A DNA stretch of 64,000 nt, taken from NCBI RefSeq assembly GCF_011075055.1, contig NC_058154.1, positions 10,176,475-10,240,474 of the forward strand. The letters are read 5' to 3'. The translations under genes and the position numbers were made by a program. Shown one piece after another: positions 11,607-24,902 of the stretch. Source of the DNA: Mangifera indica (taxonomy: Eukaryota > Streptophyta > Magnoliopsida > Sapindales > Anacardiaceae). A model generated the notes under the pieces. It worked only from the letters and a program-made list of their open reading frames with translations, was not told the DNA's origin and searched no databases. Each line of letters begins with the position of its first letter. The first letter of the stretch is position 1.

Positions 11607-14600
11607 TCAATCCCCCGGCTGCCTCATCGTTACTATCGACTTCATAAGTGAACAAAGGCACAATTTCTCAAATGTGCAGTGAAAAGAAACATCAGGGTTA
11701 GAATCTGAAGGAACCAGGACACCTTCTCTGAATACAAATTTTGGATCAAACCTGTGTTGGGTATTTGCTTCAGTTATACTTTCACCTCCAGAGTGACAAC
11801 TGCATTCCATTGCTGCAACTAAATTATTTCCTGAACTCTCACAATGACATCTATTCAGTGCTGGATATTCCGAAAAATTTTCAGGATTTCCTTGCCTCAG
11901 GTTGTCATAGAGAGCATTATCACTACTGTCGGTAACTTTTCTAACTAATGAAAGAAGATCCACAGATAATGATGCAACAACATCATGAACATCCTCTACA
12001 GTCCATTTGCTCCCATTCGATCCCAATGTATGAATAAGGATTTTCTGCATCAAATCATGTAGTGCGTGTAGGCATTCAAAGCAAACATGATATGAACACA
12101 TGATCCCAGAGTGCACAGCGAGACTGGGTGTTTCACTGGAACATAAGTCGACGCTGATGGTATGTTCACTAGTACCAGGCTTACCATCATCAGATGTGGT
12201 TTTGATCTCTGTCTCAGACAAGCCACTAACGTGATCACTAGGTTTCTGGGAATAAGATAAATTGGTAACACCCAACTCACCAGAACAGTTGGGACCATTC
12301 TCTGAAAGGATAACGGGTTCTTTGAAAGCAAATCCATTGGAATGTCTCAAAGACTCAGAATCCATATCAATAACTGCATGATTCAAAGTTCCTTCTGACT
12401 CACATGGTCCAAGTTTACTTCCATTCTGTTCATTTAACATTTTATCAACTGATTGATCAACAACAGAATCATGAAGATTTGTATTCAAGGAAGTATCAGG
12501 AAGAACAATATGCTCTGCAGAACCCTGTTCCAAAATCCCAGTGCTGCCAGCAGGATCAGGATGTGTAGAATCATTATGTCCATTGTTCAAGCTAAGAGAA
12601 TCAATGTGTTCAACCTCAAACCCCAGAGACCTAACTTCAGTGACTTCTGGTTCATGTGAGCTTTTATTAGAAACATTTAGCTTACATTCGTCACTTTGAA
12701 TAGAATTATCCACACGGGCGTGACTTTTATCTGGACAACCCCCAATTTCAAGCCTAGGGTTTGCCACTTTTATCTGAGCATCCGATTCTAAACTGAAAAA
12801 TTTTAAATGCTTATTGTTAGAGACATGAATTAGCAAACAAAAATGGAATCACAAACATATAATGATAATAGCAAATAATACCTCTGCAAGGAATATGCCC
12901 AGCTATTAACCACATCTTCCAGATAAGCCACTTGTGATAAAAGACGAACATATCGATACCTATCTTTCCCAGCTTGAACTTTTGCATTAATCTCTCCAAC
13001 TATGAGTTCAAGAACCCTCCGCACATCTGAGCAAACTTCTGTAAGTGATGCATATACTCCTCTATATGCCATTAAACCAACAGCTATGAGGCCCCTTACC
13101 AAACCAGAATTATCTTTCCTATTGATATTGCTGGAGCCAGAAGCAACAGTGACTGTTTCCACTGAATCATTAGGACGAATAATACAGGAATTGAATGGCC
13201 ATCCCTTCCAAGGTCCATTTATGTCTGCACAAGGACCGTCTTTTAACTTTGATGTGAACCAACAAAGCTCAGCAAAATGAGGATACCGCAGAATTTGATA
13301 GCCAAAAGTAGATATAGCTACCAGCAAGCTTGACCTTCCCTTCAAAATTTTATTGTTGGGTGGTGGCACTTTCACAGAAGAATTGTCAGGAAATTCTGTT
13401 CTATCCTTGTGTTCATTGGCTAAACCATGATCTGTACTGTGAAGTTCTGTATCTGTACAGACTTCTGTGAAACCATGAGTTTTGTGCTCTTTGCAATAAT
13501 TTATATGGGTATGAGTTCTTTGATGAACCAACTGAACAACCAGTTGAATTATATCCCTTGATAACTCTGTTGCAGATAGATTGATAACAGTATCAGATTT
13601 GAAATTCTCACCAAGCTCTACAGAAAACCCGCGTACTGAGTGCTCCAAGGGAATTGGAAGATTATGATTTGATGAATGACTCCCAAAAAACTGCCTCACT
13701 CTTGGTGGGAGTGAAGTACATGGAATTTCTGAAGTAGCCTGTTGATACAAAAAGGAATTCTAATTTGAGCAACCAGAGTTAAGAACATAAGACACTGCAA
13801 TAGGGAAAAGTTTGAAAAATAATCAACATGTTAATCATAAGATCATAGCTAAAAGGAGACTTAGTACTGCCAATATAGTGCAACTTATGTCTTGGTTATG
13901 AGATTATAGTCAAATAAGGTAGCATCATTGTCCAAACAGTTCACTTTTCTTTTTTCCCTTTTTGCTTTACTAAGAAATAGTCAAATCAAGCCACAGGTTA
14001 ACACTTTCTAATCAGTCAGATAATAGACAGATGAACACTTCATGCACATGCTCCCAATACATTTTATTTCTCAATTTCTAAGCAGTATTGCAAAAGAGCT
14101 AAATAACCAAAATAATAGTGGTCATTTAACCTACCAAACAATCCTTTCTTTTCATGCAAACCCAGAAATATTTTCATAATTCAATATTTCCATTGTAAAG
14201 AGAGTTATCTTATATATTATTGTGAATAGAACTATATGAAACAGATAATTGGATTAAAAAAAACATATGAAAGTTGATGCATTATACCAAAAATTATGGT
14301 CATACAGATTACGTAGCGTCCAAATGATTGCTTTTTTAACATAATTTGATGCATCAAGAACTAAATTTTAGTCGTAATATTTACATTTGCACCAGCAATT
14401 GTCAAAAATATTGGTGGAAAGAACCCAATAGGCTTAATCATTCCCCAAATATACATGTATAATAACAAGGAAAATATCATAAAGGATAGACAAGGAATAA
14501 ATTGCACTTGTACCAGAATCATCACAGTCGTAGTCACACTTAAAGATTCCACCTGCTCAACAAATGAGCTCCAGGCATGAGAGGGACCCTGAAAATCCAT

Positions 14601-17600
14601 GCTCTCCGCTAAAGAAGATTCATTGCTCGAAGAAGGTGGACTGTTTGTCAAAGAAGAATCAATCCCATTTACTTGCTGAAGCGTCTCTATAGCCCACAAA
14701 TCAATTCTGGGCATGAATACTAAGCATGACCCCACACTAGAACATTTCACTGCCACAAAAATACATAAAATGAGAATTTTAAACCAATCAAACACGAGCA
14801 CTATATTTACAGCACATTATTTGATTAGTAGTGAAGCTTTAAGCTTAAACACGTGTAATTTACAAAGAACATACTGCTTATGCACACATCGGGATTAATT
14901 AAAATATCGTACTGAAGGGATTAACTACAATATCCATACTCTTTGCTCAAGCCAAGTTGAAATTTCAGAAAGTATACATTGAACAGCAATTAGGATCGAA
15001 AAGGCTAATAGCATTAGGTCATAAACATCAACAAATCAAGCAAGTCTGGAAAGGGCAGCAAAGCAAAAGGTAATCTCTAGCATTCATTCAAATGTAGACC
15101 AAAACATCACCTTTATAGATTTTTTCAATTATTTGTTATAAATTTTGAGAAACATTTGCTACTATTGGCAGTAGTTTTCAAACCTCCCATACATCATATG
15201 AACCATAGTAGCTTGATTCTAGAACCAAGGCCTTGAAGAATAAAGGTGATACCACATATATGTCTGTAATATGAGAACTCTAGCAAAGTATGAGAACCAT
15301 GTACATGCAAACCTCAAGTATTGTGTGTAGCGTGTACTTGCTTTAATGATTGCAAACTGAATAAATGCATTTCTCCGATTATCCTTGTCAGTGCACCCTA
15401 ACCTAGGTTTATCTGTGGCCTAAAAAAAAATCAGCCACCTCTGACGATTACATATCTTTTTTTTCATTTTTTTTATTACTTTAAAAGATTCATAACTACA
15501 CACAACCGTAACTTAACGTAACCTAGTCCCCACCCTCAGGGACACCCAGAGAGTTAACAATATATTACCCAGTATTGAAAAATTCTAGAAAAGATTCTTG
15601 GTATGAGATCAAAAAAACCCTAGAAAGATTTGATGAGGTAATCACAAGACCAGGAAGAAAACTGTAATCGATCCTCAAAAAGTAAATAATCTTGAATACC
15701 ATGTCTCTGAAACACTAAAGCATGATCATCAACAAAACAGCGATAGATAAAACAGAAGTTAAAGAAAGGGAACTATACTTAATAGCCGTGTTAAACCCTG
15801 CACCAAATCATCATGTCCTTCTTGACAAATTGTAGCCAAATCAACCTTCTGAATTTCCACATTTCCAACAAAACAATGAAGAAGACATGCAGCAAGGTGC
15901 CTCTGGCCAGATCTTGGACTTCCAGAGATCAAGATCCGAAATCCAGATTTCTTCTTTGACGCAAAAGATATATTTCTAAAAAAACTTGTGTGCTTACCGC
16001 AACCATGCATTATAGCAGGTTCGTAATTAGCATCGCCATTGCTTGTATCACCAGCACAAGCATCAAAACCAGCAAATGTAACCGCTCCAGTTACAACACC
16101 GGCCTGTGAGAGACTTCTCTCTACATCCTTTGCTACATCTGCTTCTTGAAGAAAATCATCAACAAACGACCACCAATGATCACTTGGAATATTTTTCTTA
16201 TCCAAAGCTGAAACAATTGAACTTTTAACCATTGTTGCAGCTTTAGTAAGAGGAGAAGGCAGCCACAGCCGCTCATCTAGATAAAGTGAAACAAGCAAGG
16301 TGGATAATGGTTGCAACAGACAAGGAATTAGGTGGGTGGAAAGAGGAGAGGATACTAAATCATAAGCAGCAATTCCTGCTTCTCTACGTGAGCATGGTGG
16401 CGGGGAACATGACAAAGCTTCCAACCAATCCCTCTCCTCCACGGCAAAGGAAGGAAGAGGAACACGTTTAGCACCAGAACCTTTATCTGCGGCAGCAGAC
16501 AATATTTCTTGGAGAGGGAAATTCCTTTTCAAAGCAACAATAGCTGCTTGAGTACAAAGAGCCTGCAAATCTGCACCAGCAAAGCCGGTAGTTCTACTGG
16601 CAATCCACTTAAGCAATGATCCAGCGATTGGTTTAGGCCACCTTTGTGTGTGAAGTGCAAGAATAGCAGCACGGTCCTTCATTGATGGCAGCGGAAAATA
16701 AATCTCCCTATCAAATCTACCAGGCCTCCTTAATGCTGGATCAATAGCTTCAGGACGATTTGTTGCACCTATCACTACCACTGAACCTCGAGATTTTAAA
16801 CCATCCATTAAAGCAAGCAATGTGGACACAACCGAACTATGAGTCTGATCCTGCTGCCTTGTTCGCTGAGGTGCCAATCCATCTATTTCATCAAAGAATA
16901 TTATAGAAGGCTGACATTTCTCAGCAACTTGAAACAAAAGTCTTAGCTGACGCTCAGCATCACCAACATATTTTCCTAAGCAATCTGCACCCTTCCGGGC
17001 AAAATATGCTATCCGTTTATCACCACGAGCACATGAGCCAATCAATGCCCGTACCACCAGGGTTTTACCTGTTCCAGGGTAACCATGCAAAAGAATGCCT
17101 CTAGGAGGAGTAAGCCCCAGATTATCAAAGAACTCAGGATATAAAAGAGGCAAAATGACAACTTCCTTCATACAACGAATGACATCTTGAAGCCCAGCAA
17201 CAGATTCCCAACCCTCATATAGTTTTCCACCGTCAGAGTCTGGACCACCAATATAGACAGGTGCAATTCTTAACAAATCTCGATGGAGTCTCTTGCTCTC
17301 ACGCTTTAAGAACTCTTCATCCTCGCCACAGTTCTCCAACCATTTTTCTTCCGCTTCAACATCTTTTCGCCAGGCATCATTTGACAACTTCCTTATTTCC
17401 AACTTCATTTTTCTAGCTTTCAATTTTTTTATCCTGGCTAAATATTTATTACCATGAGGTTGAAAGAGATGCCGATGATCTGTACAGGCTATGAGAAATT
17501 TCCGATGATCAAAGATGCAACCATTAGCTCGTGCACAGGGCTGTCCAATTATAAAATGTCAAAAGCAAGAAAATGAAGCTAAAAAGTCAAAAGAGCAAAT

Positions 17601-20549
17601 CAAACACCAACCAAGTGGTAAGTTTTTGGACACCGATCAACACGACATCCAATAGTTGCACCAGGCCTCCCACAGCGGGTGCATTTTAGGGCTCTTCCCC
17701 TGCAGAGAGCAGCCCTTACATTTTTTAAGCATCCCAGACCAGCAAAATAGACCTGCAAATATGAATCAACATGCATGGAAACTTACTGAGTGAAAGTGAT
17801 TGTTGACTTCTGGCAATAAATCTAAAAAGCCATCTTAGCAAAATCAAAATAAATGGAAAAAATTTTGGCATGTGAGTAAAATAAATTTTATTTGGCAATC
17901 AAGTGCTAAAGATTGTTGCTTACTTCCAACACATATGTTCCAACACACAGCAAGACTAGAGTGGTGTAATGTGGAGCCCTAATGATGTTATAAACACATA
18001 AAATTGGTACACATACACACAGGAGATAATCACAGAGATCACCTAGAGCAGAAACCTAGCAATTTTAAACCAGACAATGTATATTACTTCCATTAATTAA
18101 GAGCAGACAACTGTATAAATACAACTAGCTAAATTGTAAACAATGTTACAAGTTCACGAAATGTTCATCCAAAGAAAACAAAGTACATGGAACTAGTCCC
18201 TTCTATGCAGAAGCAAAAACTGCCACGACCATCAACTTTTTATGATCCTGCTAATGTTTTTGATGTCCCTCAACTTCATCCAAACAGGAGTGCAGAAATA
18301 AAACAGTTGAGAAGTTGAAGGAAAACCTCCAGTTCCTACCCATGATCCTAGTATAAGTGAAAGATTTTTCATTATAACCGTGATGTAAATGGCATGGGAT
18401 TAAGTATGAAAGCTAAAAAGATGGGATGAACAAAACATTAATCCAAACCCCTGAATGATAATTCAGGCAAAAGCTTTTAGGCTGCACTTCAGCATTTTGA
18501 TCTGAAATTGCTTTGTTTAATCAAAATGAAATTTGGAAGATAACTAATTGAGAAATTTCAGTGCTCTTTCATAATTTCTTTTTGCAAGACCAAGCCAAAG
18601 TTCTATTGTTTATAATAAGATAGTTAATGCCTATGACTGGTTAAAAATGATGAAATCATGCAATTTGTGCAACACATTGATAGGGTTGCTTAAAGTTCCA
18701 AACTGAGTTAAGTCCAAATATCTTTCTAGGATGCCAATGAGTGCTCAGATATGAACTTTCTTAAATATTAAACACACACTACATTTCCATACACAAACAA
18801 TAGAAAGAATTACCATCATCAAAAGATAAAGCATTTTCAATGTCAAGCAAGCTCAAACGCCATAATTCTTTACAGATATAACAAAACTAGTATATGGTTA
18901 ATCTGTACAAGCAATAGGCGCTTGCATAATACAATGCATCAGAGAAGACTTCCAACAAGTATTTATGTAAATCATATCCTTGAACTCAGCAGAATTGAAA
19001 AGAAGAAAAGAGAAGTACGAATGTAAAAATGCACAGATATTTAGTTTTTTCCGCGTGCTGGGCAGACAGCCAAAGATTAATCTCTAAAATAAGCAGATAT
19101 ATATAATACTCATCCAAGCAAAACATAAAAGAATAAAAGAATAAAAAATAAACTTGATCAAAAAGGCTGCACCTCTGGACTCCAAACAGCACAGTGTTGA
19201 TGAACCCAGATTCCAGCAATACCATAACGATCATTTATAGGGCCCAAGAGACGGCCAAGCCACCCAGGTTCATCACCAAATCCATCCCATAAATCATAGT
19301 TAGGCTCCTCTGAAGCTGAAGACCCACTGTAGGCCTCATTTTCACTCTCACCCACATCTTGTATCAACCTCTTTGGAGGCTTACCATCATTCCCACAACC
19401 ACATAAACCACACCGTCTCCCCTGTTTAATGCGTGGCCTGCCAAGTGTAACGTTTGAACCACAGTTGATCTTATCCACCATTGCTGCATTCACACCTTCA
19501 GAAGGCTTTTCCTCAAGACTCACAGGACAGCCATCCTTTTGATCATCACTCCTTCCATCTTCCACGTCATTTTTTATATTTCCAACATCTTCTCCAGCAT
19601 CTTGCTGATCTTCTCCTTCTTCTCCACCATCCATATGCTTCCCTTCCTTATTACTCTGCCTCATTGCTTCCACTACATCCTCTTGTTCAACATTAATGCA
19701 ATCCTCTTTTAATTCCTTGTCACTCAATACTTCCCTCTCCTCTTTCTCAAAAACTTCTTCAGCATTACCCTCCACTCTTTCCATCTCATCTTCACCAACC
19801 ATTCCACTCTCCAAAGCTGGCATACTCTCCTCACCCTTGTTGCTCACCACTTCCACTTCCTCATCCCTTCCACTCTCCTCTTTCATCCCGCTTGTCTCTG
19901 TCTCTGTCTCTGTCTCCTTCTCAGGCATTTCTTCTTCCTTTTCACTCTTTTCCTCTTCCTTCTCACTCATTTCGACTTCATCCCGTAAACTACTCTCCCC
20001 CAAGTTGCCTCTCCTCTTATATACCATCAACAAGTCCTCATTTTCCACTTCTTTATGCATACTCACTCCACTCACCACAGCCTCCTCAGCCATTTCCCCA
20101 AAGTGTTCCCTTTGGCCACTCAGCTCACCACTTTCCTTATTCCTCACTCCAAACCTCACATTCTTCCCTCTTGACCTCAACCTTGTCCCCCAAACCCCTG
20201 GTATCACCAATTTCTCAGTCTCCTCTTTACCCCTCCTTAAACTACTATCTAACCTCTTATTAACACTTGGACTAACATTTCTATCAACTCTACGCCTCTT
20301 TTTAACAGGTGGGGGCGACAAATCAAGCAATACTGGAGCCCGTCTCACCCGAGAGCTTCTACGAGGCTCCAAATTGAGCACGGACGTTCCAGGCGCCTCC
20401 TCTTCATCATCACCTTCATTTGATTCAATATGATTCCTATTATACTCCTTTTCACATATTGCGTCCAGCCTCTTGTGCTTCTTACGAAGCCGAGGCCCAG
20501 ACAGATTACTATCCCTTCTCTTCGAAACAGACGCCGGTGATAATTGCAT
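11607..20549 (-). CDS. BRP1: AAA-ATPase with extended PHD finger, BRP1-like (At3g15120 type)
   Basis: Six exons join in consistent phase: 19173-20549, 17612-17752, 15779-17540, 14514-14749, 12882-13738 and 11607-12792, giving about 1852 residues. The start is ATG 20549 (MQLSPASVSKRRDSN). The N-terminus is basic, then strongly acidic (Glu/Asp-rich, with a TETETET run). An extended PHD finger spans about residues 380-530 (CGLC, HQHC, CTRC, HLPC, CTDH) and is split over exons 1-3. The AAA module has Walker A GYPGTGKT near 659-666, Walker B IIFFDEID near 720-726, sensor GATNRPEAID and Arg fingers RRPGRFDRE. A second AAA-like region near residue 1040 has a degenerate P-loop (GSPRSGQRH). No bromodomain is seen. 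The Arabidopsis counterpart partners the bromodomain ATPase BRAT1 in preventing silencing of methylated loci in the nucleus; that role is inferred from homology. The C-terminal third is poorly conserved. Confidence 0.88.
17753..19172 (-). other. Intron 1 of the BRP1-like gene
   Basis: A 1420-bp GT-AG intron that splits the extended PHD finger between SPE and VYFAG in phase 0. No embedded gene or clear element was seen. Confidence 0.7.
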
Positions 20550-21316
20550 CACAAAATATACAGATATTGTTGTGCTTTATATAAATCAATAACAGTATCA
20601 ATGAATTTATCTTTTCTATCTATACACTAATAAGTTTATCTAAAATCTTGAAATCTATGCAACTGGGTATCGATCGATATCGATTGTTGGGCAAATGGGG
20701 GGATGATTACAATACCTGAAAATTAGTCAGACGAGCATTCAAATGAAGATTTGACACGGTGAGTCACCTGTTTGGCAGAGTTGAAGTGGACCTATATGAT
20801 AGTGACATGAAAACCAATATCAAACGAAACGAAACAAAACAAAACCCTAGAAATCGATTGAGTTTTGTGTTTTGAATTTGTTTGTGCTCCAAGATTTTTT
20901 CTGGGTCTTCATGAATCATGAATAATATTTACTCGAAGAGTTTTAGCCAAACTAGGGCTATTACTATACGCTTCGGTTTCCTCTATATATATATTTTTTT
21001 TTCCCTAAACGTCTCTTTTCGGGGTTTAACACCACGCGCATTAGAGAGGGTGTAGATTATAAACAAAATGTTTTAATTTTTTAAAAATTAGAAGACCAGT
21101 TAATTCAAATAACTTTTTTAAATCAATTTTTAATCAGTTAAATACCAGTTCAGGAATATAAATATAAATAATATTTTATATATATTTTTAATATATAATT
21201 TAAATATATAAATGATATATTATAATATGATTAAAGTTTTTTTTATAATTAAAAACTTTTATCAAACTTTATCGGACAAACAAACCTCGAGGTGTAATAG
21301 TTTTTTTTTTAGCAAT
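20550..21316 (-). promoter_or_regulatory. 5' flank and presumed promoter of the BRP1-like gene
   Basis: This is upstream of ATG 20549. A possible leader intron acceptor (AATTTTCAG) lies near 20715-20725 on the minus strand. The motif AAACCCTAG near 20840-20850, reading on the plus strand, is common near plant transcription starts. A TATA-like string (CTCTATATATATAT) lies near 20980. The exact start site cannot be told from sequence. Confidence 0.3.
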
Positions 21317-21483
21317 ACTATGTGTATCTATTTTTGGTACACAATTTATGTACACAGTGATGTGTCATCATGTAATTAGCTGATTTTAAAACATGTATCA
21401 TCATATGATAAAGAAACATCTATCACATAATAACATCTTATCTGTGTATACAAATTATGTACCAAAAATAGGTATACATAGTT
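21317..21483. repeat. Small palindromic MITE
   Basis: Left end ACTATGTGTATCTATTTTTG and right end CAAAAATAGGTATACATAGT (read on the plus strand: ACCAAAAATAGGTATACATA then GT) form inverted repeats of about 40 bp around a roughly 85-bp centre. There is no coding capacity. Related AT-rich pieces appear near 21730-21840, 47410-47520, 51330-51440 and 51820-51925. Confidence 0.65.
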
Positions 21484-22182
21484 TTATTGTTTTTTTTATA
21501 ATCAATTGGAGAATCTTGCCCAATTTTGTTAGACAAGCAAACACTGAGATATAATGATTAAACTCATAACTACTTTACTGAATACATCAAAATTTCGTTT
21601 TATACAATTTTACCATTTGATCCTGAATTAATCATTTCAAGATTTTTTCAAATGAAAAAATTACTCGAACTCTAACCTTTCACAATGGGTTATTTCTCTC
21701 AATCACTCAAGCTAAACCTTAAGATCATATAATTAAATATTATTTTATTTTTAATTAAAAATTATTTAATCATATAATGATATATTATATGTGTATTTAA
21801 ATTATATATTAAAAATATATAAACATAATTTTATTATATAAATATACTATTAACAAATTCAACTTTTATATAATTATAGAATTCAAAACATTCTTTAACT
21901 ATTCACATTTTATAAAGCTTTAGAATTGAGATTGATTGGTGATAATAATAAGAATAATATTAATAATAAATATCAATTAGGCGGGTGAAAGCACGCGCTA
22001 CAGAGGATTTGAGGGAGGGTTTCAATGAAAGCAAATATATATGAATGAATTTGTGAAATTTTCCAAGTTCCATTCCGAATTTCCAACCAAAACGTTGCCG
22101 CCAAATATGTGTTCTGTATCATCAACACCAAAGCCAACGGCTCTTTAATTACAAATGTGGCTGAATCCTACCCTGTTTCGGT
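21484..22182. other. AT-rich intergenic sequence
   Basis: No gene is seen. It contains a degenerate MITE-like block at about 21730-21840 (TAATTAAATATTATTTTATT and mirrored words). Confidence 0.4.
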
Positions 22183-22636
22183 TAGGGGTGGTCAAAATTA
22201 TATGATAACCGAATTAAATTAATTTTTAAATTGAAAACCAAACTAAAAAATAGATTATTCAAAAAATCGATTTGAATATCGGTTCAAAAATATATAAAAA
22301 CTAAATTTTTGGTTTGGTTACCGGTTTACCTAATTTTCAAAATCAGTTAACCGAACCAAACTGGTTTTTAAAAAATCGAATAAAAATTTAATAAAATATT
22401 AATAGAATATTGAATAAATTTTAAAAAATAATAAAATATGATAATTTTTTAAAATTCGGTTCAAAAATCAGTTAACCAAAAATTCGGTTCGATTAATTGA
22501 TATTTTTGGTTTGGTTCAAAATCGGTTAATCTTTAAATCGGTTCGGTTTCGATTCATGATTTTTTTCAAACCAAAATTTCGGTTCGGTTCAAAAAATGGA
22601 CAAAGCAGTTCGGTTAATCGGTTTTGAACACCCCTA
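22183..22636. mobile_element. hAT-like MITE (454 bp)
   Basis: The ends TAGGGGTGGTCAAAA and TTTTGAACACCCCTA form inverted repeats with one mismatch in the first 15 bases. The flanking 8-mers GTTTCGGT (22175-22182) and GTTTTGGT (22637-22644) differ at one base, the length expected of a hAT duplication. The interior is full of CGGTTCGGTT/AACCGAACC words. It has no coding frame. A much older relative lies near 48930-49340. Confidence 0.75.
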
Positions 22637-22769
22637 GTTTTGGTCATGTTACAACATGATTTGAATCAAATTCGTGCGATAATTCGATTTAAATTCAATG
22701 CAAATTATTTTTTAATAATTTTATTAAAGTTAAAAGACTTACTTTCTCTCAAAATTCATTGTATTTTTA

Positions 22770-23368
22770 AATTAATATCTGTTAGGTATTAAAAATCTGA
22801 ATATCCATTGATGACTAATTAAAATTAATAAAACTAGTTAAGTTCCAAAAATAAAATCGTTATTTCATTAATAATATATTAAAAAATAATAAAACATTAT
22901 TTGTTTCCCTTTTAGGTTTAGAAAACAATAATTTTTTTTTAGAATTAAATTTTGAAATATTATATTTTCCTCCCTAAGATTTTCTTATTTTTCTCCCTCC
23001 TTTTTTTGTTGTAATCACTAGTCGACTTCTCTCTCCTTCCCTTTTTCTAGTGTCGATAACCAAACAAAGAATATTCTCCTCACCGGATAAAGACAACTTG
23101 TAGTTGTCCAATGACGAGGACATTCTTCACCAGGTTACCAACATTAGAAAAAGAAAGGAAGGAGAGAGAAACTGACTAATGATAACGATGAAAAAGAGAA
23201 AAAAAAATGAAATTCTAAAAGAAAAAATATAATATTTCAAGGTTTAATCTTGAAAAAAATTATTAGGTTTTTAAATTTAAGAGAAAAATAAATAGCATTA
23301 ACTAGTTTCGTTAATTTTAATACCCACAAATAAATATTTAAATTTTTAATAATTAACATATACTAATT
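22770..23368. mobile_element. Non-autonomous element with about 200-bp inverted repeats
   Basis: The left side (ATCTGTTAGGTATTAAAAAT onward) and the right side, read inward from about 23368, share a long inverted repeat. Shared words include TAAAACTAGTTAA, GAAATATTATATTTT and a pyrimidine-rich strand facing a purine-rich one. The centre near 23090-23110 is itself palindromic (GACAACTTGTAGTTGTC). Size and structure fit a Mutator-like MITE. I did not find a clean target duplication. Confidence 0.55.
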
Positions 23369-24174
23369 TGATAATACAATAAACTTTGAATGGGAATAAA
23401 TCATTTATCCTTTTATTAAACTAATTATTATAAATTTGAATCGAGCTTAAATTACCTAGATATAAACTCCATTCAACTCAAATTTATCCATAATTACAAA
23501 CCCGTGAATTCTTTTTCAATTTTACAATTACTTATTTTTATTTTTATAATATAATTATAAAATTACATTATTCTTGGTATCAGAAATCAAATAAAAATTC
23601 AAAGTGATTAATTGTCATGCCCTACTTCTCATCATGAAGAAGAAATACTAAATTATATACAATTTCAAACTCCAAAATTATTTGATTTTGGCTTAATTAT
23701 AATCTCACTTGAATGTACAAGAAATCAACATATTTTTACATTTAGCAATGGGAGAATTATATTTCAATTTGAATTTTCTATTTAAATATATTTAGCACAA
23801 TTTATTCACAAGACAGAAGTATTTCATTATATAATTCCATTATAGATGAATTCTAGAGTTCAATAATTAATTTTTTTTAATTAAATAAAAATCAAATCTT
23901 AAGGTCATAAAGAAATCCACACAGTCCACAAAAAGAAATAGTCTTCTCCTTATCAATCTTAACTTTTTCTTTGCATAAATTTATAGAACAGTTTATAAAA
24001 AAATAATGAAAAGAACATAGATGAGAGAAATAGAAGCTAAGTTTCTTCATCATCAATCGAGAGATTGCACAACAGATAAATACGAAGATCGGATTTTGTG
24101 TCTTAGAAGTTCTAGTTTATCCCCAAAACACTATACTTAATAAGTAATATAGAGGATAATCTGCTTATCATCAC
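23369..24174. other. AT-rich intergenic sequence
   Basis: No coding exon or element with defined ends was recognised. Confidence 0.4.
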
Positions 24175-24475
24175 CACATTAGATATTTAAATATTATCAA
24201 GGTAATCTTAATTTTATTACAGTTTTACCCTTATTAATTTTTTAAGACTAAAATAACTTTATTTTCAATTAATATAACAAGTAATAGTAAAAATATTTTA
24301 GAATAATTATACTTAAAAATATTTAATTAAAATAATATTTTAATATTATTTTTATTATATCCAACTAAACAAAATAATAATTTATACCTAATAATGTAAG
24401 TTATTTTTGTAATAATATTTTATTTTGATCATAAAATATTACCTTAATCAAACACACTCTGAAAGGTAATAGGAT
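24175..24475. repeat. AT-rich dispersed repeat, copy 2
   Basis: It shares words and order with the block at 4741-5165: TTATTAATTTTTTAAGACTA, TATAACAAGTAATAG, and the end AATCAAACACACTCTGAAAG. Same orientation as the other copies. Confidence 0.55.
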
Positions 24476-24902
24476 ATTGACAAAATACACAACTAAAAAT
24501 CTAATCTAACATAGGAAAAGACTTAGTGCAGCCACAAAAACCAAATAATAACAGTAAACCAACATTGCAACAGAAAAAGGAAAAACCTGACTGAAGATAT
24601 GGGGGGTAAAATATAACTTCAATCTTTACCTATTCTTTTCGCCATGTTCTGTTGCCCTGGCTGCATTTGCAGAGCAGAAAAGGAGAAGCTCATCAAAATG
24701 GGAATAGTTTAAGACTTTGACTAAGTAATTTTTGGAGTTTCCAAAAAACTAAAGCATCAAGATCTGACCTGGAAGAGAAGGATCATGACTGTAGAAATCA
24801 AATAAATACAATGACAAATTATCGTTTCTGCATATTTTAATCTGCAAATACAGGTCTATCCCAAAAATAATGGACTAAGCTTAAGCAACTTCCTTTTTGT
24901 TA

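Noticed and set aside
19481..20433. Plus-strand open frames up to 245 codons, Ser/Leu/Pro-rich
   Set aside because: Antisense shadow of the Glu/Lys-rich first exon of the BRP1-like gene; low complexity with no domain.
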